DNA of 64,000 nucleotides from Nemophila menziesii (Eukaryota > Streptophyta > Magnoliopsida > Boraginales > Hydrophyllaceae), in the NCBI GenBank assembly GCA_029959085.1, contig JARWIR010000062.1, positions 3,286,001 to 3,350,000 of the forward strand. The letters are read 5' to 3'. Position 1 is the stretch's first letter; each line of letters begins with the position of its first letter. Under the pieces are notes generated by a model. The model ran no database searches. It saw only the letters and a program-made list of their open reading frames with translations, and was not told the DNA's origin. Shown here in pieces: positions 36,260-47,350 of this stretch. The position numbers and the translations under genes are program-made.

Positions 36260-37713
36260 TCAGGGCGGGGGGAACTGTGGAAGACCGGTGGCTACTCGGA
36301 GCTCGTTAATCGCCGTCATCATCTCCGCATGCTGCTTGGCTTGGGTTGGAGTAGTCTTAGCTTTCTTCTTCGCTTTTTTCACTCGACCAATGCCCGGTGT
36401 CCAGCTCCTCTTTGGCGACCCGATCGCCTTCTTCGAGGTGTTCCTCACGTACTAGATTTGCTCCTTTTGAGTCATGCCTTGACCATCAGTTGACTCAGAT
36501 TGCCTTTGAGTCACCTGCTCCTTCATCGCATCCTTGAGCAATTTCTGTTACATATTAAACAAAAAAAATTGATTTAAGATGAAAAATATAATTAATAATT
36601 AAATTATAAAAAAAACTTACATCGGCTTTTTCGTAGCCCTCCGACCTCCACTGTTTCGTCTTCTTGCGTTTACCCACCACCTCAAAAAAACCGCCCATAC
36701 GCGGAATTGGGATGTCTTGTTGTGTAGCCTCATCCCTGATCACCAGATTCACTCCCGGAATTAAATCTTCACCCTGTTTCATTAAAAAAAATTCAAAAAT
36801 AAATAATAAATTAATAATAAATAAATTACTTAAATAAAAAATCACCTCATAAAGCATATCCCGAGTTCGGGAATACTTTCTCGACCCCGCTCTACTCTTA
36901 TTTTTCTGCTTTTCTCGATTCTTTTTATTTTCATTTGCTTGATGCTGGAAAAATTTAAAATTCAATTATTAATAAAAACAATTATAATTTAAAGAATATA
37001 CTTAAATTAAAAAAATCGAGAGTTTACCTTTGCTTTCCTCGAGCCCCAATACTCACAACATTTTGCCCAAATCTCATCGGACAACTGTTCCGGTTTCAAA
37101 CCCTTTCTCCAGAACTTTTTCTTCACGTTATGTTTGTAATCTTTAAACCTAATTCTCAACGTATCGTCTAAATTACCATGAATCCAATTCCAATCTTTCC
37201 TTTTCCTCCAAGTCTTTATGTCGAAAAATTTCTATAGAATTTAAATTAGAATAAAAAATTAATTTTTAAAAATATTAACAATTTTATTTTACCGATAATC
37301 TCTTAATGACTGCGTGTTTGTCGGCTTCCGGAACTTTATCCCAAGCAGGGTAAAACGGTGGAATCCTCTCTCGGACTGTAATCCCGATCACCTGGGAAAC
37401 GTGGTGCCCGTATTTGCCTGATGGACTCCACGTGTCATCGAGTATACAGAAATCTACTGGCAAAGGCCACCCGACAGCTTTGAGTGCCCTCATGGCAGTT
37501 TTTAGGGCCGCGCTACCCCTTTTTTTGCGTCTAACGGGTTTTGTTTTAACATTGAATTAATTAATGTTTACATTATTTTTTAAGAAATTTTGGATTAAAA
37601 TTGGTTTATTTACCGGGTTGGTTTGGACAGTCGACAAGATTTCTGTTCGGATTCTGGTTTGGGTCCCTACCCCCACCGTCCCCTCCCTGTTGCATATTCA
37701 TCACATCGGCCAT
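36260..37713 (-). pseudogene. CACTA copy 2 Transposase_24-type gene, one stop
   Basis: ATG 37713 opens MADVMNMQQGGDGGG. Exon pieces follow toward low coordinates with GT-AG borders: ALKAVGWPLPVDFCILDDTW and YPAWDKVPEADKHAVIKRLS (37493-37290), FFDIKTWRKRKDWNWIHGNL with RFKDYKHNVKKKFWRKGLKP, then LSDEIWAKCCEYWGSRKAK (about 37230-37030), NKKNREKQKNKSRAGSRKYS (about 36945-36850), LIPGVNLVIRDEA (36770-36620) and a final exon from about 36545. The W-P-A-W, C-x-RFKD and W..CCEYW spacing fit plant Transposase_24 (Ptta/En/Spm) proteins. A TAG at 36452-36454 interrupts the last exon, after which the frame runs RNTSKKAIGSPKRSW and a Lys-rich tail to 36260. The first intron border was not joined in frame, so an extra lesion may exist. 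Confidence 0.7.
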
Positions 37714-38934
37714 CTAGCATTTTGTAGTGTAATTAAAATATAGAATTAAAAATAACATAAAAACCACTAAATTATTACATCACATAAAATAAAAACATGA
37801 AAATAAAAATAAATAAATTATTACAATCATAAATCAAATAAATTAAATAACATAAATAAAACATTAGCAAGCTTTAACATCCAATATATAGCACACGTAC
37901 AATCTGTATTATACAAAAATAATTATATTAGTCATATAGTAAAATATATTATAATTTTTTTAATATTTAAAAATCTATTATTATATAGTAAAATAATTTT
38001 TTCTATATTGCACTTTGGTCCCTCTATTTATTTAAATATATTATTTTTACATAATTATATTTTTATCCTTTAAATTTTCTAAAATTAAATAGAGCCCTAA
38101 AATTGCTTGTTTGTCCCTATAATTTTTTTAAAATTGCATGAAAGTCCCTATATATTTTTGACCAAAATTGCATGAAAGTCCCTATATATTTTTTTAAAAT
38201 TGCATGAAGGTCCCTATTTATTTTTTAACACAATTTTAGGCCAAATATTAATTTCATTCTAGCACTTTTTTTATCTAAAGTTCCCTAAAAATCATAACAA
38301 AAATAAAAAAAATCCCAAAAAATCATCCAAATTAATTTTCATAATCTATCATGAATTACATGTTTAAATTAACATAAACTTAACCCTAATAACACTAATT
38401 AAATTCGGAATTCATAAACAAGCACTAAAAAAATGAAAAAAGAATTATTTCAATTTCTCAAATTAATTGTTTACCCATTTAACATCAATTTTGTGTTTAA
38501 AATATTACATACATCACCCTAATAGCACTACATATACTCGGAATTAAACTATATATGTAATAATCAAAGTAAAAAAAAATAAAAAATGAAACATGAAAAT
38601 TAAAGGACGAAAAATAGTTGGAAAAATTACCTTATAAGCTGAAATTGAAGCTGATTTGGTGATGAATCCATGCCATAGCCATTCGGATTTAAATACAAAT
38701 AAAAAAATTGATTAGAAATTAAAAATGGAAAAAAAAGCTTAAGAAATAGATGAAAATGGAAGAAAATAAGATTGTTTGGGTTGGATTTCATTACCTTTGT
38801 TGAAGATTTGATGTTGCTTTGATGCTTGAATCGCCTCTTGGAGTGGCTGAAAGAAGAGCTCTCGTTTTTTTGATTTTTTGTATAAGGAATGAATGTGAAT
38901 AGTGAGCTCTCGGTGAAGATATAGGGCTTTCTTT
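37714..38934. other. AT-rich interior of CACTA copy 2
   Basis: Contains a short direct repeat around TTGCATGAAAGTCCCTATAT (about 38130-38215, three copies). Probably the upstream region and untranslated exons of the Transposase_24-type gene, whose direction is toward lower coordinates. No coding frame was recognised. Confidence 0.4.
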
Positions 38935-39225
38935 CTAGCGACTACTTCAAGTAGTCGCTAGATATAGGGGAAGTAGTCGCTAGAAACGTGGTTACTTACA
39001 TGCGTCTGTATGTTGACCACGTCAACAGGTCTTTGGCGACTACTATGTAGTCGCTAGACCTCAATTGAAAACGCGTGTCCTTTCGTGGGCGGGAAAATGG
39101 ACCGCCATGGAGTAATGGGAAATTAATTCAACGTTTCGCGTAGTCGCTAGTGGTAGAGGTTCATTAGCGACTAGTTCATAAAGATGAACTAGTCGCTAGA
39201 GGTTACAAGTGGTCGCTAGATGTAA
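38935..39225. repeat. Internal cluster of subterminal-type repeats in CACTA copy 2
   Basis: Eight or more copies of TAGCGACTAC or GTAGTCGCTAG in inverted pairs, the same motif as the two ends, but 3.6 kb inside the element and just upstream of the Transposase_24-type gene. Suggests that one CACTA end was captured inside another, or that the motif serves that gene's promoter. Confidence 0.75.
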
Positions 39226-39364
39226 TTTTTTTATAAAAAAAAAAATTCAACTTAATCTCATTTACAATAATCCAATATTTCAATTCACTTCCAAATAATC
39301 ATTTAAATTCAATTCAATTACAAACTATCAATAAATTCTGTTTAGCTCCAAACAATTAATCGTT

Positions 39365-40165
39365 TGGGTCAAACTTGAGCGGTTGGGGTATTCAGTCAAC
39401 ATTTAGAGTCAAACTTGAGTGTTTGGGGGTATTCAGTCAACTATTTGGGTCAAACTTGAGTGTTTGGGGTATTCAGTCAACATTTAGAGTCAAAGTTGAG
39501 TGTTTGGGGTATTCAGTCAACATTTAGAGTCAAACTTGAGTGTTTGGGGGTATTTAGTCAACTATTTGGGTCAAACTTGAGTGTTTGGGGTATTCAGTCA
39601 ACATTTAGAGTCAAACTTGAGTGTTTGGGGTATTCAGTCAACATTTAGAGTCAAACTTGAGTGTTTGGGGGTATTCAGTCAACATTTAGAGTCAAACATG
39701 AGTGTTTGGGGTATTCAGTCAACTATTTGGGCCAAACTTGAGTGTTTGGGGTATTCATTCAACTATTTGGGTCAAACTTAAATGTTTGGGGTATTCAGTC
39801 AACTATTTGGGTCAAAGTTAAGTGTTTGGGGGTATTCAGTCAACTATTTGAGTCAAAGTTGAGTGTTTGGGGTATTCAGTCAACTATTTGGGTCAAAGTT
39901 GAGTGTTTAGGGTACTTAGTAAACTATTAGAGTCAAAGTTGAGTGTTTGGGGGTATTTAGTCAACTATTTGGGTCAAACTTGAGTGTTTGGGGTTTTCAA
40001 TCAACTATTTGGGTCAAACTTGAGTGTTTGGGGTATTCAGTCAACTATTTGGGTCAACGTTGAGTGTTTAGGGTACTTAGTCAACTATTAGAGTCAAAGT
40101 TAAGTGTTTGGGGTATTTAGTCAACTATTTAGGTCAAACTTGAGTGTTTGGGGTATTCAGTCAAC
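39365..40165. repeat. 40-bp minisatellite inside CACTA copy 2
   Basis: About 20 head-to-tail copies of a 40- to 42-bp unit (GTCAAACTTGAGTGTTTGGG then GTATTCAGTCAACTATTTGG or ...CAACATTTAGA). Two tail variants (CATTTAGA and CTATTTGG) are interspersed, and later units prefer CTATTTGG. The array begins exactly where the TNP2 frame breaks off. Open frames through it are artefacts of a repeat that lacks stops. Confidence 0.9.
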
Positions 40166-40745
40166 ACACAGCAAGGTATGACTCGGGCAAGGTATGAGGT
40201 TTGGGCAACACATGGCACAGAAGATCAAGCAACTCTGTGAAAGACGTGTTAGTCCACTTGTTCTTCACCTTTACGTGCATTAGCTTCACAATGAAATTTA
40301 ATGAACTCATTACTGCACAACCAGGGTATAACTCGATCTCTAATTCGAAAAACATCGTTTCGAATTTGCCACGTGCTGAACTGTTCGAGTCTGTCATCTC
40401 GGTGTGACCGAAATGACCACCACCCTCATAATTAGGTCTCATATCTTCGTAGACATCCAACATTTAATTTTCTTCATATCGAGTATTGGGAATTTCATCG
40501 CTCTCACCATGCTTTGTCCAAATCTCATACGTCTCCAAAAACCCAAACTGTAAAAGATGTGACCTAACTTTTACCACGTTAAACCGACGTTAATTCGAAC
40601 ACCCATTACACGGAAAAAAAATTGTTTCTTCATCAGGAGGTTTATTTTTTTGAGCAAAAACGAGAAATGCTTCTATACCCCTAATAAATTCACGCGAAAC
40701 TTTACCAACTTTTATTAATACCCGAAGTCATAGTCAACTACTCCA
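40161..40745 (-). pseudogene. TNP2 transposase N-terminal remnant of CACTA copy 2
   Basis: Begins near 40745 (MTSGINKSW), with a frameshift inside the Transpos_assoc domain (GKVSREFIRGIEAFLVFAQK, then FFPCNGCSN near 40600, a stop, and HLLQFGF with TYEIWTKHGES). The TNP2 start follows: ELYPGCAVMSSLNFIVKLMH, NKWTNTSFTELLDLLCHVLP, PHTLPESYLAVC, stop at 40161. It is clearly related to the CACTA copy 1 protein at 15153. The entire catalytic part is missing: the 40-bp minisatellite starts in its place. Confidence 0.75.
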
Positions 40746-41680
40746 ATGTAAAAGAATACAACATAAATGTCTCATAAATAAAATGAAAAAAAAAATTATT
40801 ACATCACCAAATAAATACATAAAAATAAAAAGAAAAGGAAGATTATTACATCACCAATTACCTACATGAAAAAAAAAATTATTACATCACCAATTAAAAT
40901 CATGAATATAAAATGAAAAAAAATTATTACATCACCAATTAAATAAATAAATATAAAATAAAAAAAATTATTACATCATCAATTAAATAAATAAATATAA
41001 AATTAAAAGCACACAAAATATTACATCACCAAATAATGAATAAATATAAAATTAAAAGCATACAAAATAAATACATAAATATAAAATTAAAAGCATATAA
41101 AATATAACATCACTAAATAAATATATATCCTGTTTATTCATTTATGTCTCATACAATAATATATCATATATATATTTATATGTCATATAAAATTATAAGA
41201 TGATTAGAGATATATACATAGTGATACTATATATTTAGCATTAACTATAAAATTGTATTCAATTAAAAAAAAAGATGAAAAAAATACATACTTTTGGGCA
41301 AATTTAGAAGGAAAAGTTGATAATTGAGGAGGTCCCACGTTGTTGTTTGACCCGGGAAAACTTTTCCACGTGTTGAAATACCTAATAAGTGATACTATTT
41401 ACCATTAATTACACAATTTCTTGCAAATAAAAGAAATTTGAAAGAGTTTTATGGAACAAAAAATACCTACTTTTTGGCAAATTTGGAAGGAAAAATTGAT
41501 AATTGAGGCGGTCCCACATTGATGATTGCCCGGGCAAACTTTTCCAAGTCTTGAAATAATTTTTGATGACGAATTGTGAAAAAAAAAATTGAGAGAGTTT
41601 TGAGAGAAAGAAAGAGAAATTATAAAATAATGGTGTTTTGAGTATCCAAATTCGCAACTTGCTAGAATAAATACGCTACA
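40746..41680. other. AT-rich interior of CACTA copy 2
   Basis: Low-complexity sequence with repeated ATTATTACATCACC stretches at about 40795-41105 (five or more copies). Two similar blocks around CTTTTTGGCAAATTTGGAAGG (about 41290-41365 and 41470-41545) are a local duplication. No gene seen. Confidence 0.45.
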
Positions 41681-42015
41681 ATTACTCGCGACTACAAGAG
41701 TAGTCGCCAAAGACTCACACGTCGTCGTTAGAATTAACTACTAACTACTACATTATGTAGTCGTTAAATAATCCAACATCTAGCGACTACACGTTGGCGG
41801 TGGGAAATCAATTAAAAAATACTAAAACCCACTAGCGACTACCTCCTAAGTATTAACGACTACTTTTTGTAGTCGTTAAAAACAAAAATTACTAACGACT
41901 ACTTGGTAGTCGAGAAACATACCATGTAGTCGTTAAACTCATGTAGTCGCTAGTGGTGCTTGTCTTTAGCGACAACATCGCATAGTCGCTAGATGTTTAG
42001 TAGCTAGAGGCTTGC
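41681..42015. repeat. CACTA copy 2 right subterminal repeats
   Basis: About ten copies of AGCGACTAC, AACGACTAC and their complements, matching the left cluster and directed toward the terminus at 42027. Confidence 0.8.
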
Positions 42016-42960
42016 GCTGTAGTAGTGATAAAAGATTTTTTGTTTAAATAATATCCAATATATAAGACTCAATTCAATTTAAATAATAAAATCCCAAATT
42101 CAAAACATGGAATAATTAATTAAGGTTCATCCCTATATGACGATTCTCAAGTATGTGAAAGTTTAGCTCATAATCAAATTAAAGACTAAAATGAAATAAA
42201 TGAAAGACATCATATTTAATTACAGAAAATAAATAGATAACCTAAAGGTTTGGTTTGATGTTGTTGGAAGAACATGATTCCTCCAGCTCTAACTTCTCCT
42301 TTGCCTTCTTGCTCTAAAGTGTTTGACTCTCTCTCCAAGGATGATTTAATGGGAAGAATAATTTGAGCTACTGAATAATTAGGTCTAAGATGGTTTATAT
42401 ATGTGCTTAAAAACGTTTTAGGGCTTAGGTTAAGAGGATTAGGTCAAATTATACAAAGCCCAAGCCCATCTTCTTTTTTAATTCCCGTAACGGGTGTACA
42501 TCCCTTAGTAAAACAGCTGTAACTTTTTCATAACAACTCCAAATAGGCCGATTCAACTTGGATAATCTTCCTAACTTCAATGGGGCTTCAAACCCGGTCA
42601 TGGCCCAAGGCTAAATCTGCTACTAAGTGACCCAAAAATAGCAATTAGTAACAGTGTTCCAGATCTGCAACTTCTTCAATCATTTCTACATAAATTCTTT
42701 TCTTGCCTTAGATCCTCCACTTGATCTAAGACTTTGATTCTCACTTCTCCTTCTTGTATTGGTTCTCCATAGAATTCATGAACCTACTAACTTTCCACTA
42801 AAACAAACAAATTAACGCACAAAAGCTTTAAAAATGCAAATAGTCTATTTCCAAGGGGAGAAAGTGGAAGAAATAAGCACAAAAGTCTATCAAATAAGTC
42901 AAATATTCACCTAAAATTATGTCTCCTAAGGGCTAATATTTAGAACAAATTGGGAGACAT

Positions 42961-44729
42961 TGGTGGATCCTAGGGTGTTAGAAAATTAAGTGATAAAATA
43001 GAGGAACCACTAACTGCAAGTGTACAATTGTCCCAAGTAATATATGATAATCAAGTTCGTTCTCAGGGATGTATTTGGTTCAACCCAAATATTAATCAAG
43101 TAGTAAGAATAATTGCTTAACAGAAAAATAAAATATAAGATTTTTGTTAGGTTTTCTAAATTAAAAGATGCAAATAAAATAAAGACTAAAAGTAAATAAC
43201 TAGAAAGAAATAAAGCAAATAAAAGGACTAACTTCAAATAAGAGAGATACTTGAGTGTCGCAAGGAATCCACCTAATCAATATAATCTATGCTATGTTTA
43301 AGGGTAGAATTGGAATTAAAATATTAGTCGGGACTCTTTTGTCTCCTAGCCCCCTGTCGGGTGGACCTAGGAGCTATCCTAAAGTACTATACACCCCTAT
43401 ATGGACGAATATGCCTCTTCGGATGATATGAAATTACCTCTTTGGCTATGTAATTAGTTAAGTCTGTCGGTCAATAACAGACATTACACAGGTATTACCT
43501 AAGTCTGTATTCAAACTCCCCTGTCGGATGATCACTTCGCCACTAAAGTGAATAGCCCAAATACTAAAAGCTATTTCTAGTTGTTCCTAAAATAAATAGT
43601 AATGAAAACAAAGTAATATCCAATATATAAAACTCAATTCAATTTAAATCATAACAATCCAAAATTCAAAACATAGATTAATTAATTAAGGTTCATCACT
43701 TTAATGCGATTCTCAAGTATATGGAAATTTAGCTCATGATAAAATTAAAGACTGAAAACAAATAAAAGGAATTCATGTTTAAATACAAAAGATAAATTGA
43801 TAACCTAAAGAGTAGGATGACTGTTGATGGAAGAACATGAGTCCTCCAGCACTAGCTTCTCTTTTTCTTCTTGCTCTTACTTGAAAACTTTAAGCCTCTT
43901 GTGTAATTCTCTGAAGTGTATATAAAGAGGGTACTAAGGGGTGTATTTATAGGTGATAGAAAGCCCTAATTCGTTTTCACTTAGAGTGGAAGACAAGGCA
44001 AGAACTCTTTAATTCGCAGCCCTAAAATCTAGGAAAGGTAAGATTCTTCTGCTGATTTGTTTTGGTCATATCTCCTTAAATACTTATCCGTTTGACGCGT
44101 TCCAATAGTCGAAACCACTTGTCTCGGAAAGATATATCCATTGGTCAAGACCATTCTCCCAAATTCCTAGCCAATCTTAAGTTATGAGCTCGCCTTTAGA
44201 ATGTGGCTGAAATTTCAAATTTATTTGGCAGCTTTATCTTTTCCTTCTTTGCATATATCCTTCCTTAATCTTCTTATTTCCATGTATATCTCTTTCCTTT
44301 AATTCTTAGACTTGACTTGGTCTCTAATTAATTACCATATATCTTTTAAAGCTTCATAATAAATAAATAATTAAACCGCATATGCTTTAAAAATTAATAA
44401 ATCAATAATTCAAGACTAGATTTAAGAAAGTGTACTCTAAAATTAGAAACTCGAATAAAATACTTCCTAACACACTAAAAATACTCTAAGACTTCAATTC
44501 TCACTTCTCCTCCTTGTATTGGTCTTTCATGAAATTCAAGAACCTACTAACTTTGCACTCAAAATAATTAAATTAACGCACAAAATCTCTAAAAATGCAA
44601 ATAGTCTAATTCCAAGGGGAGAAAGTGTAATATGACGAAATAAGCATAAAAGTATATAAAATAAGTCAAATATTTACCTAAAAGGATCACTCCAAAGGAC
44701 TAATAATTAGAACAAATAGGGAGACATCA
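42961..44729 (-). repeat. 3' LTR of the Athila-like element
   Basis: TGGTGGATCC to GGGAGACATCA, 1769 bases. On the minus strand the polypurine tract lies directly before it, proving that it is a 3' LTR. Its middle matches the LTRs of the 7.8-kb element more than LTR1-LTR3. Confidence 0.85.
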
Positions 44730-46190
44730 AGACCCCAAACTCAAACCTTTGTCGTCCTGACAAAGGTAAATTAAAAACAAAGGTCTTTTAGGTGAACGCA
44801 TAAGGTAGAATCTAGAAAATATTACCAAATCACAACTTAAAACAAATCTCATATAGTATCATCTATGAATTAATATACACATACACATATCATGCAAAAT
44901 AAAACACAAAATAATATCAATCCAAAATTAATTTCACAATGCTAGAAGGTTACGCTTGTTACTTATCTCAAGATGGTGGCTATAGGGTGTTCCTCGATCT
45001 TTACTTGATTTGAACGCTCCACTTAGCATACTCTCTATTAACTCACTATGTATTTAGGAATCACGAGGTCTTTACGGTTTTAATATCGGCTTAGGGACTG
45101 TATGATATGTATATCTGGTAAATTTGAAATGAGCTTTTGGCTCTCTCCTCACTTACCATCAACAAACTGTCCAAGAGCTTGAGTTTATACTCGAATAACG
45201 TTCTCACTCAACCCATTCGACGCGCTAATTTAGCGTCCCCAGATTAACCCAATAAGAACTAAAGATGGTTCACATAAAAATTTACTCTTTGCCGGTCCAA
45301 ATATATATTTTTTTTTCATATGAATTTTCTTTTCTTTTGTATAGCTATGACTCTCTTTTTGATGTTTAGATATCATGCTATTTTTTATAATTTTTTTCTT
45401 TTTCATAACATTTCATTTTTTTTCATTTACTCTTACCCCGGCAAAGGGTTACAATATAATAAACCTGTGAATCATCATCAAAATATAAACAGAGCACAAT
45501 TGATAAGCTCAAAAATCCCAACCCAATGTAAATTCCCATATAGTGTACCCACCACCCCAAACTCAAGCTCAAGACAGGAAGTCTCAGGATAGTGATTCAA
45601 GTGCGGGTCATATGGTCATGCCTAACAAACTAAGGGGATATTGGCTTATACTGTGGCGACAAATGAAAGGCTTAAAGGCTACAAATTTGACTAAGAAGGA
45701 TATAATTAATTCAGGGATAGAAGGCCAAAAAGGATTCAAAGGTCTAACAAAGAACTGCCTCTATCATCTTCCTATTTACACAGCTTGCCTCTAGTTCATA
45801 CCTAAGTGGGTTCTCTACTTATTCAGATCCCACGTTCTACAAAACACTCATTATCCTTAAGCACGAGTTTACTTCTTTTGCATTGTTCATTAATTCTTCC
45901 TATCAATTACCTCATATTTGCATGCAATCAAAGTGCGTTTTATACTAACCCCTAAAGTCAACTATTTTCTATCATAAATTCATAAAAAGCATGCTTGATG
46001 CGGGCATTTAAAATACTCTACAGTCAATGCAACCCTAAGATAAATTTTATTGAAAGCATGTAATTCACAAAAAATTGGGATGAGGCAAGGAACCCCACCC
46101 CAAACTCAAAAGTGAGTCGTGTCCCCACGACTCGAAAAAGACTTAATAAAGCAATAAAATTAAACTAAACTACCTACCTAGTGCCTACCA
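44730..46190 (-). other. 3' non-coding interior of the Athila-like element
   Basis: Matches the interior 26390-27767 of the 7.8-kb element on the opposite strand. Contains the purine-rich GAGTTTGGGGT stretches (minus strand) and an 83-codon plus-strand frame at 45543-45794 that is also present in the other element. Confidence 0.6.
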
Positions 46191-46194
46191 TAAA

Positions 46195-46659
46195 TTAAGA
46201 AGAATAATTAGAATGGGGTACCTGGCCATAAAGATCCATCATGTCCTCCTCCGAAGAAGAAGAATAATTATCAATATTTATGATCTCAGTTACCTCACCC
46301 AATTGTGAATTAATCTGTGCAATTTCCACCCAAAGTGCCTTGTTTTCTTTTCGTAAATAATTTACTTCATGTTGCAATTTGATAGCCCATGGGGGTGTGC
46401 AAGAATTATTCTGATATGAAGAAGAAGAGGAAGAACCTTGATCTTGATTGTGTGTCTTTTCTTTAGGCTTTGATGGTACCTTCATCCTAGCTGTGAATTT
46501 CTTGTGTAGTGGTTGTGTTGGTGCCTCTACCTTTTGCTTCTTTTCAATAGGCTCATCAAGATCGATGGTCGTTTCAATTGTAGCTCTAGGAAAATTTTTG
46601 TTCTTCCCTAGGATGTAACACTTCCTCTTATAATCCATAGCATATGTTCTGTTTGTCAT
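46195..46659 (-). CDS. ORF downstream of pol in the Athila-like element, coiled-coil-like
   Basis: An intact 154-codon frame starting MTNRTYAMDYKRKCYILGKN. It has a basic N-terminal half, a serine run near residue 77, a likely coiled coil (WAIKLQHEVNYLRKENKALW, then VEIAQINSQLGEV) and an acidic Ser-rich C terminus. Athila elements often carry an extra ORF between integrase and the 3' LTR, in some cases called env-like. Here I see no signal peptide or membrane span, so that label is not supported. It is the only open frame of the element without a stop. Confidence 0.5.
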   Translation of the reverse strand: MTNRTYAMDYKRKCYILGKNKNFPRATIETTIDLDEPIEKKQKVEAPTQPLHKKFTARMKVPSKPKEKTHNQDQGSSSSSSYQNNSCTPPWAIKLQHEVNYLRKENKALWVEIAQINSQLGEVTEIINIDNYSSSSEEDMMDLYGQVPHSNYSS

Positions 46660-47035
46660 GTTTGATTTGACCCCAAACTCAAGTTACACCAAGGATAGAA
46701 TAAAGTTAAGAAAGATTGGTGTAGCTTGAGTTTCTTGCTTGGATTTGATGAAAGAAGAAGGTTTCTTGATGATTCTTGGAATAATTCTTGAAAGCTTGAT
46801 GATCTTGATGGTGTTTTATGGTGTAGTATGATGAATTTGATGAAGAAGATGTGTTTATGGAGGAAGGAGGAGAGGACTATTGATGTTGTTGTGTTTATTG
46901 TGGAGGTTTATACAAGCTTCAAGGTCTATTTCTAAGGTTGTGAGCTGGAAAATTCGTATTAGAGAGGCTAGGGTTTGCACTTGATAAGGTAAGAAATGTA
47001 ATAGGAAACAAACTCTTCAAAACCGACCTACGGAC

Positions 47036-47350
47036 CAGCATACCGGCGGATTTGCCGGCATATCGGTGCTGGAGGTCTCCCTTGTTGTAACTTTCTACCT
47101 CGAACCCGAATCCACTACCCGAGGACACGTGTTTTTGGGCGCCGACATACCGGCGGTATTAGCGACGTACCGGTGCACTAGTTTTCGCAAAAGTTCGCTC
47201 TGTCAAAATACCCAAGTCGAGCAACCCAGGGGCACGTGTTTTTCTTCTGGCCGGCATACCGGTGCGACTATTCAATTTTTTTCTCCCTCTCGGCAAACAA
47301 CACGAGTCTTAGACACGTGGGCTCGTGTTTTTCCTCCACCGGCATACCGG
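47036..47350. repeat. Cluster of CCGGYATRCCGG palindromes, second copy
   Basis: Six full or partial copies, such as CCGGCATACCGG near 47252 and 47340, GACATACCGG near 47143 and CCGGCATATCGG near 47054. Located about 220 bases past the pol end, the same relative place as in the 7.8-kb element. Confidence 0.7.

Larger units (their letters stand above)
35340..42027 (-). mobile_element. CACTA (En/Spm) transposon, copy 2, 6688 bp, composite
   Basis: Ends are CACTACGCCGCACAAGGCTT at 35340 and its imperfect complement ending GTAGTAGTG at 42027. The 3-bp target duplication is ATA (35337-35339 and 42028-42030), and LTR2 shows the empty site. Genes run on the minus strand: a TNP2 remnant near the high end and a Transposase_24-type gene nearer the low end. 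TAGCGACTAC-type subterminal repeats lie at both ends and, unusually, also in the middle. A 40-bp minisatellite replaces the TNP2 core, so the element could only move with help. Confidence 0.92.
16829..42960. repeat. Tandem array of three U-IR-LTR units, each with its own later insertion
   Basis: Three units have the same order: segment U (about 580 bases), palindrome IR (about 1.8 kb), minus-strand LTR (about 1.5 kb). Unit 1 is 16829-21037, unit 2 21038-32769, unit 3 32770-42960. Unit 2 carries a 7.8-kb LTR element and unit 3 a 6.7-kb CACTA element, while unit 1 carries a 300-bp SINE. No primer-binding site lies next to the LTR ends and no polypurine tract precedes them, so U-IR is not an ordinary retrotransposon interior. 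Unequal crossing-over between LTRs is the simplest origin. Confidence 0.8.
35163..42960 (-). mobile_element. LTR of the tandem unit 3 (LTR3), split by a CACTA element
   Basis: Starts TGGTGGGTCTTGG and ends TGGGAGACAT at 42960, where the next LTR begins and the last CA is missing. The CACTA element 35340-42027 lies inside. Just after it about 450 bases present in LTR2 are missing: TTTTTTGTTTAAATAATATCC joins sequence equivalent to 31385 directly to sequence equivalent to 31855. Confidence 0.75.

Noticed and set aside
38895..38910. A second CACTA terminus inside CACTA copy 2 (CACTATTCAC on the minus strand)
   Set aside because: The nearby repeat cluster lies on the wrong side for an end at this point, and no partner end or 3-bp duplication was found.
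39365..40165. A CRISPR-like array
   Set aside because: The whole 40-bp unit repeats with no unique spacers, and this is a plant nuclear locus inside a transposon. It is a minisatellite.
46195..46659. An env-like gene in the Athila element
   Set aside because: The position fits, but there is no signal peptide or transmembrane segment; it is listed only as an ORF of unknown role.
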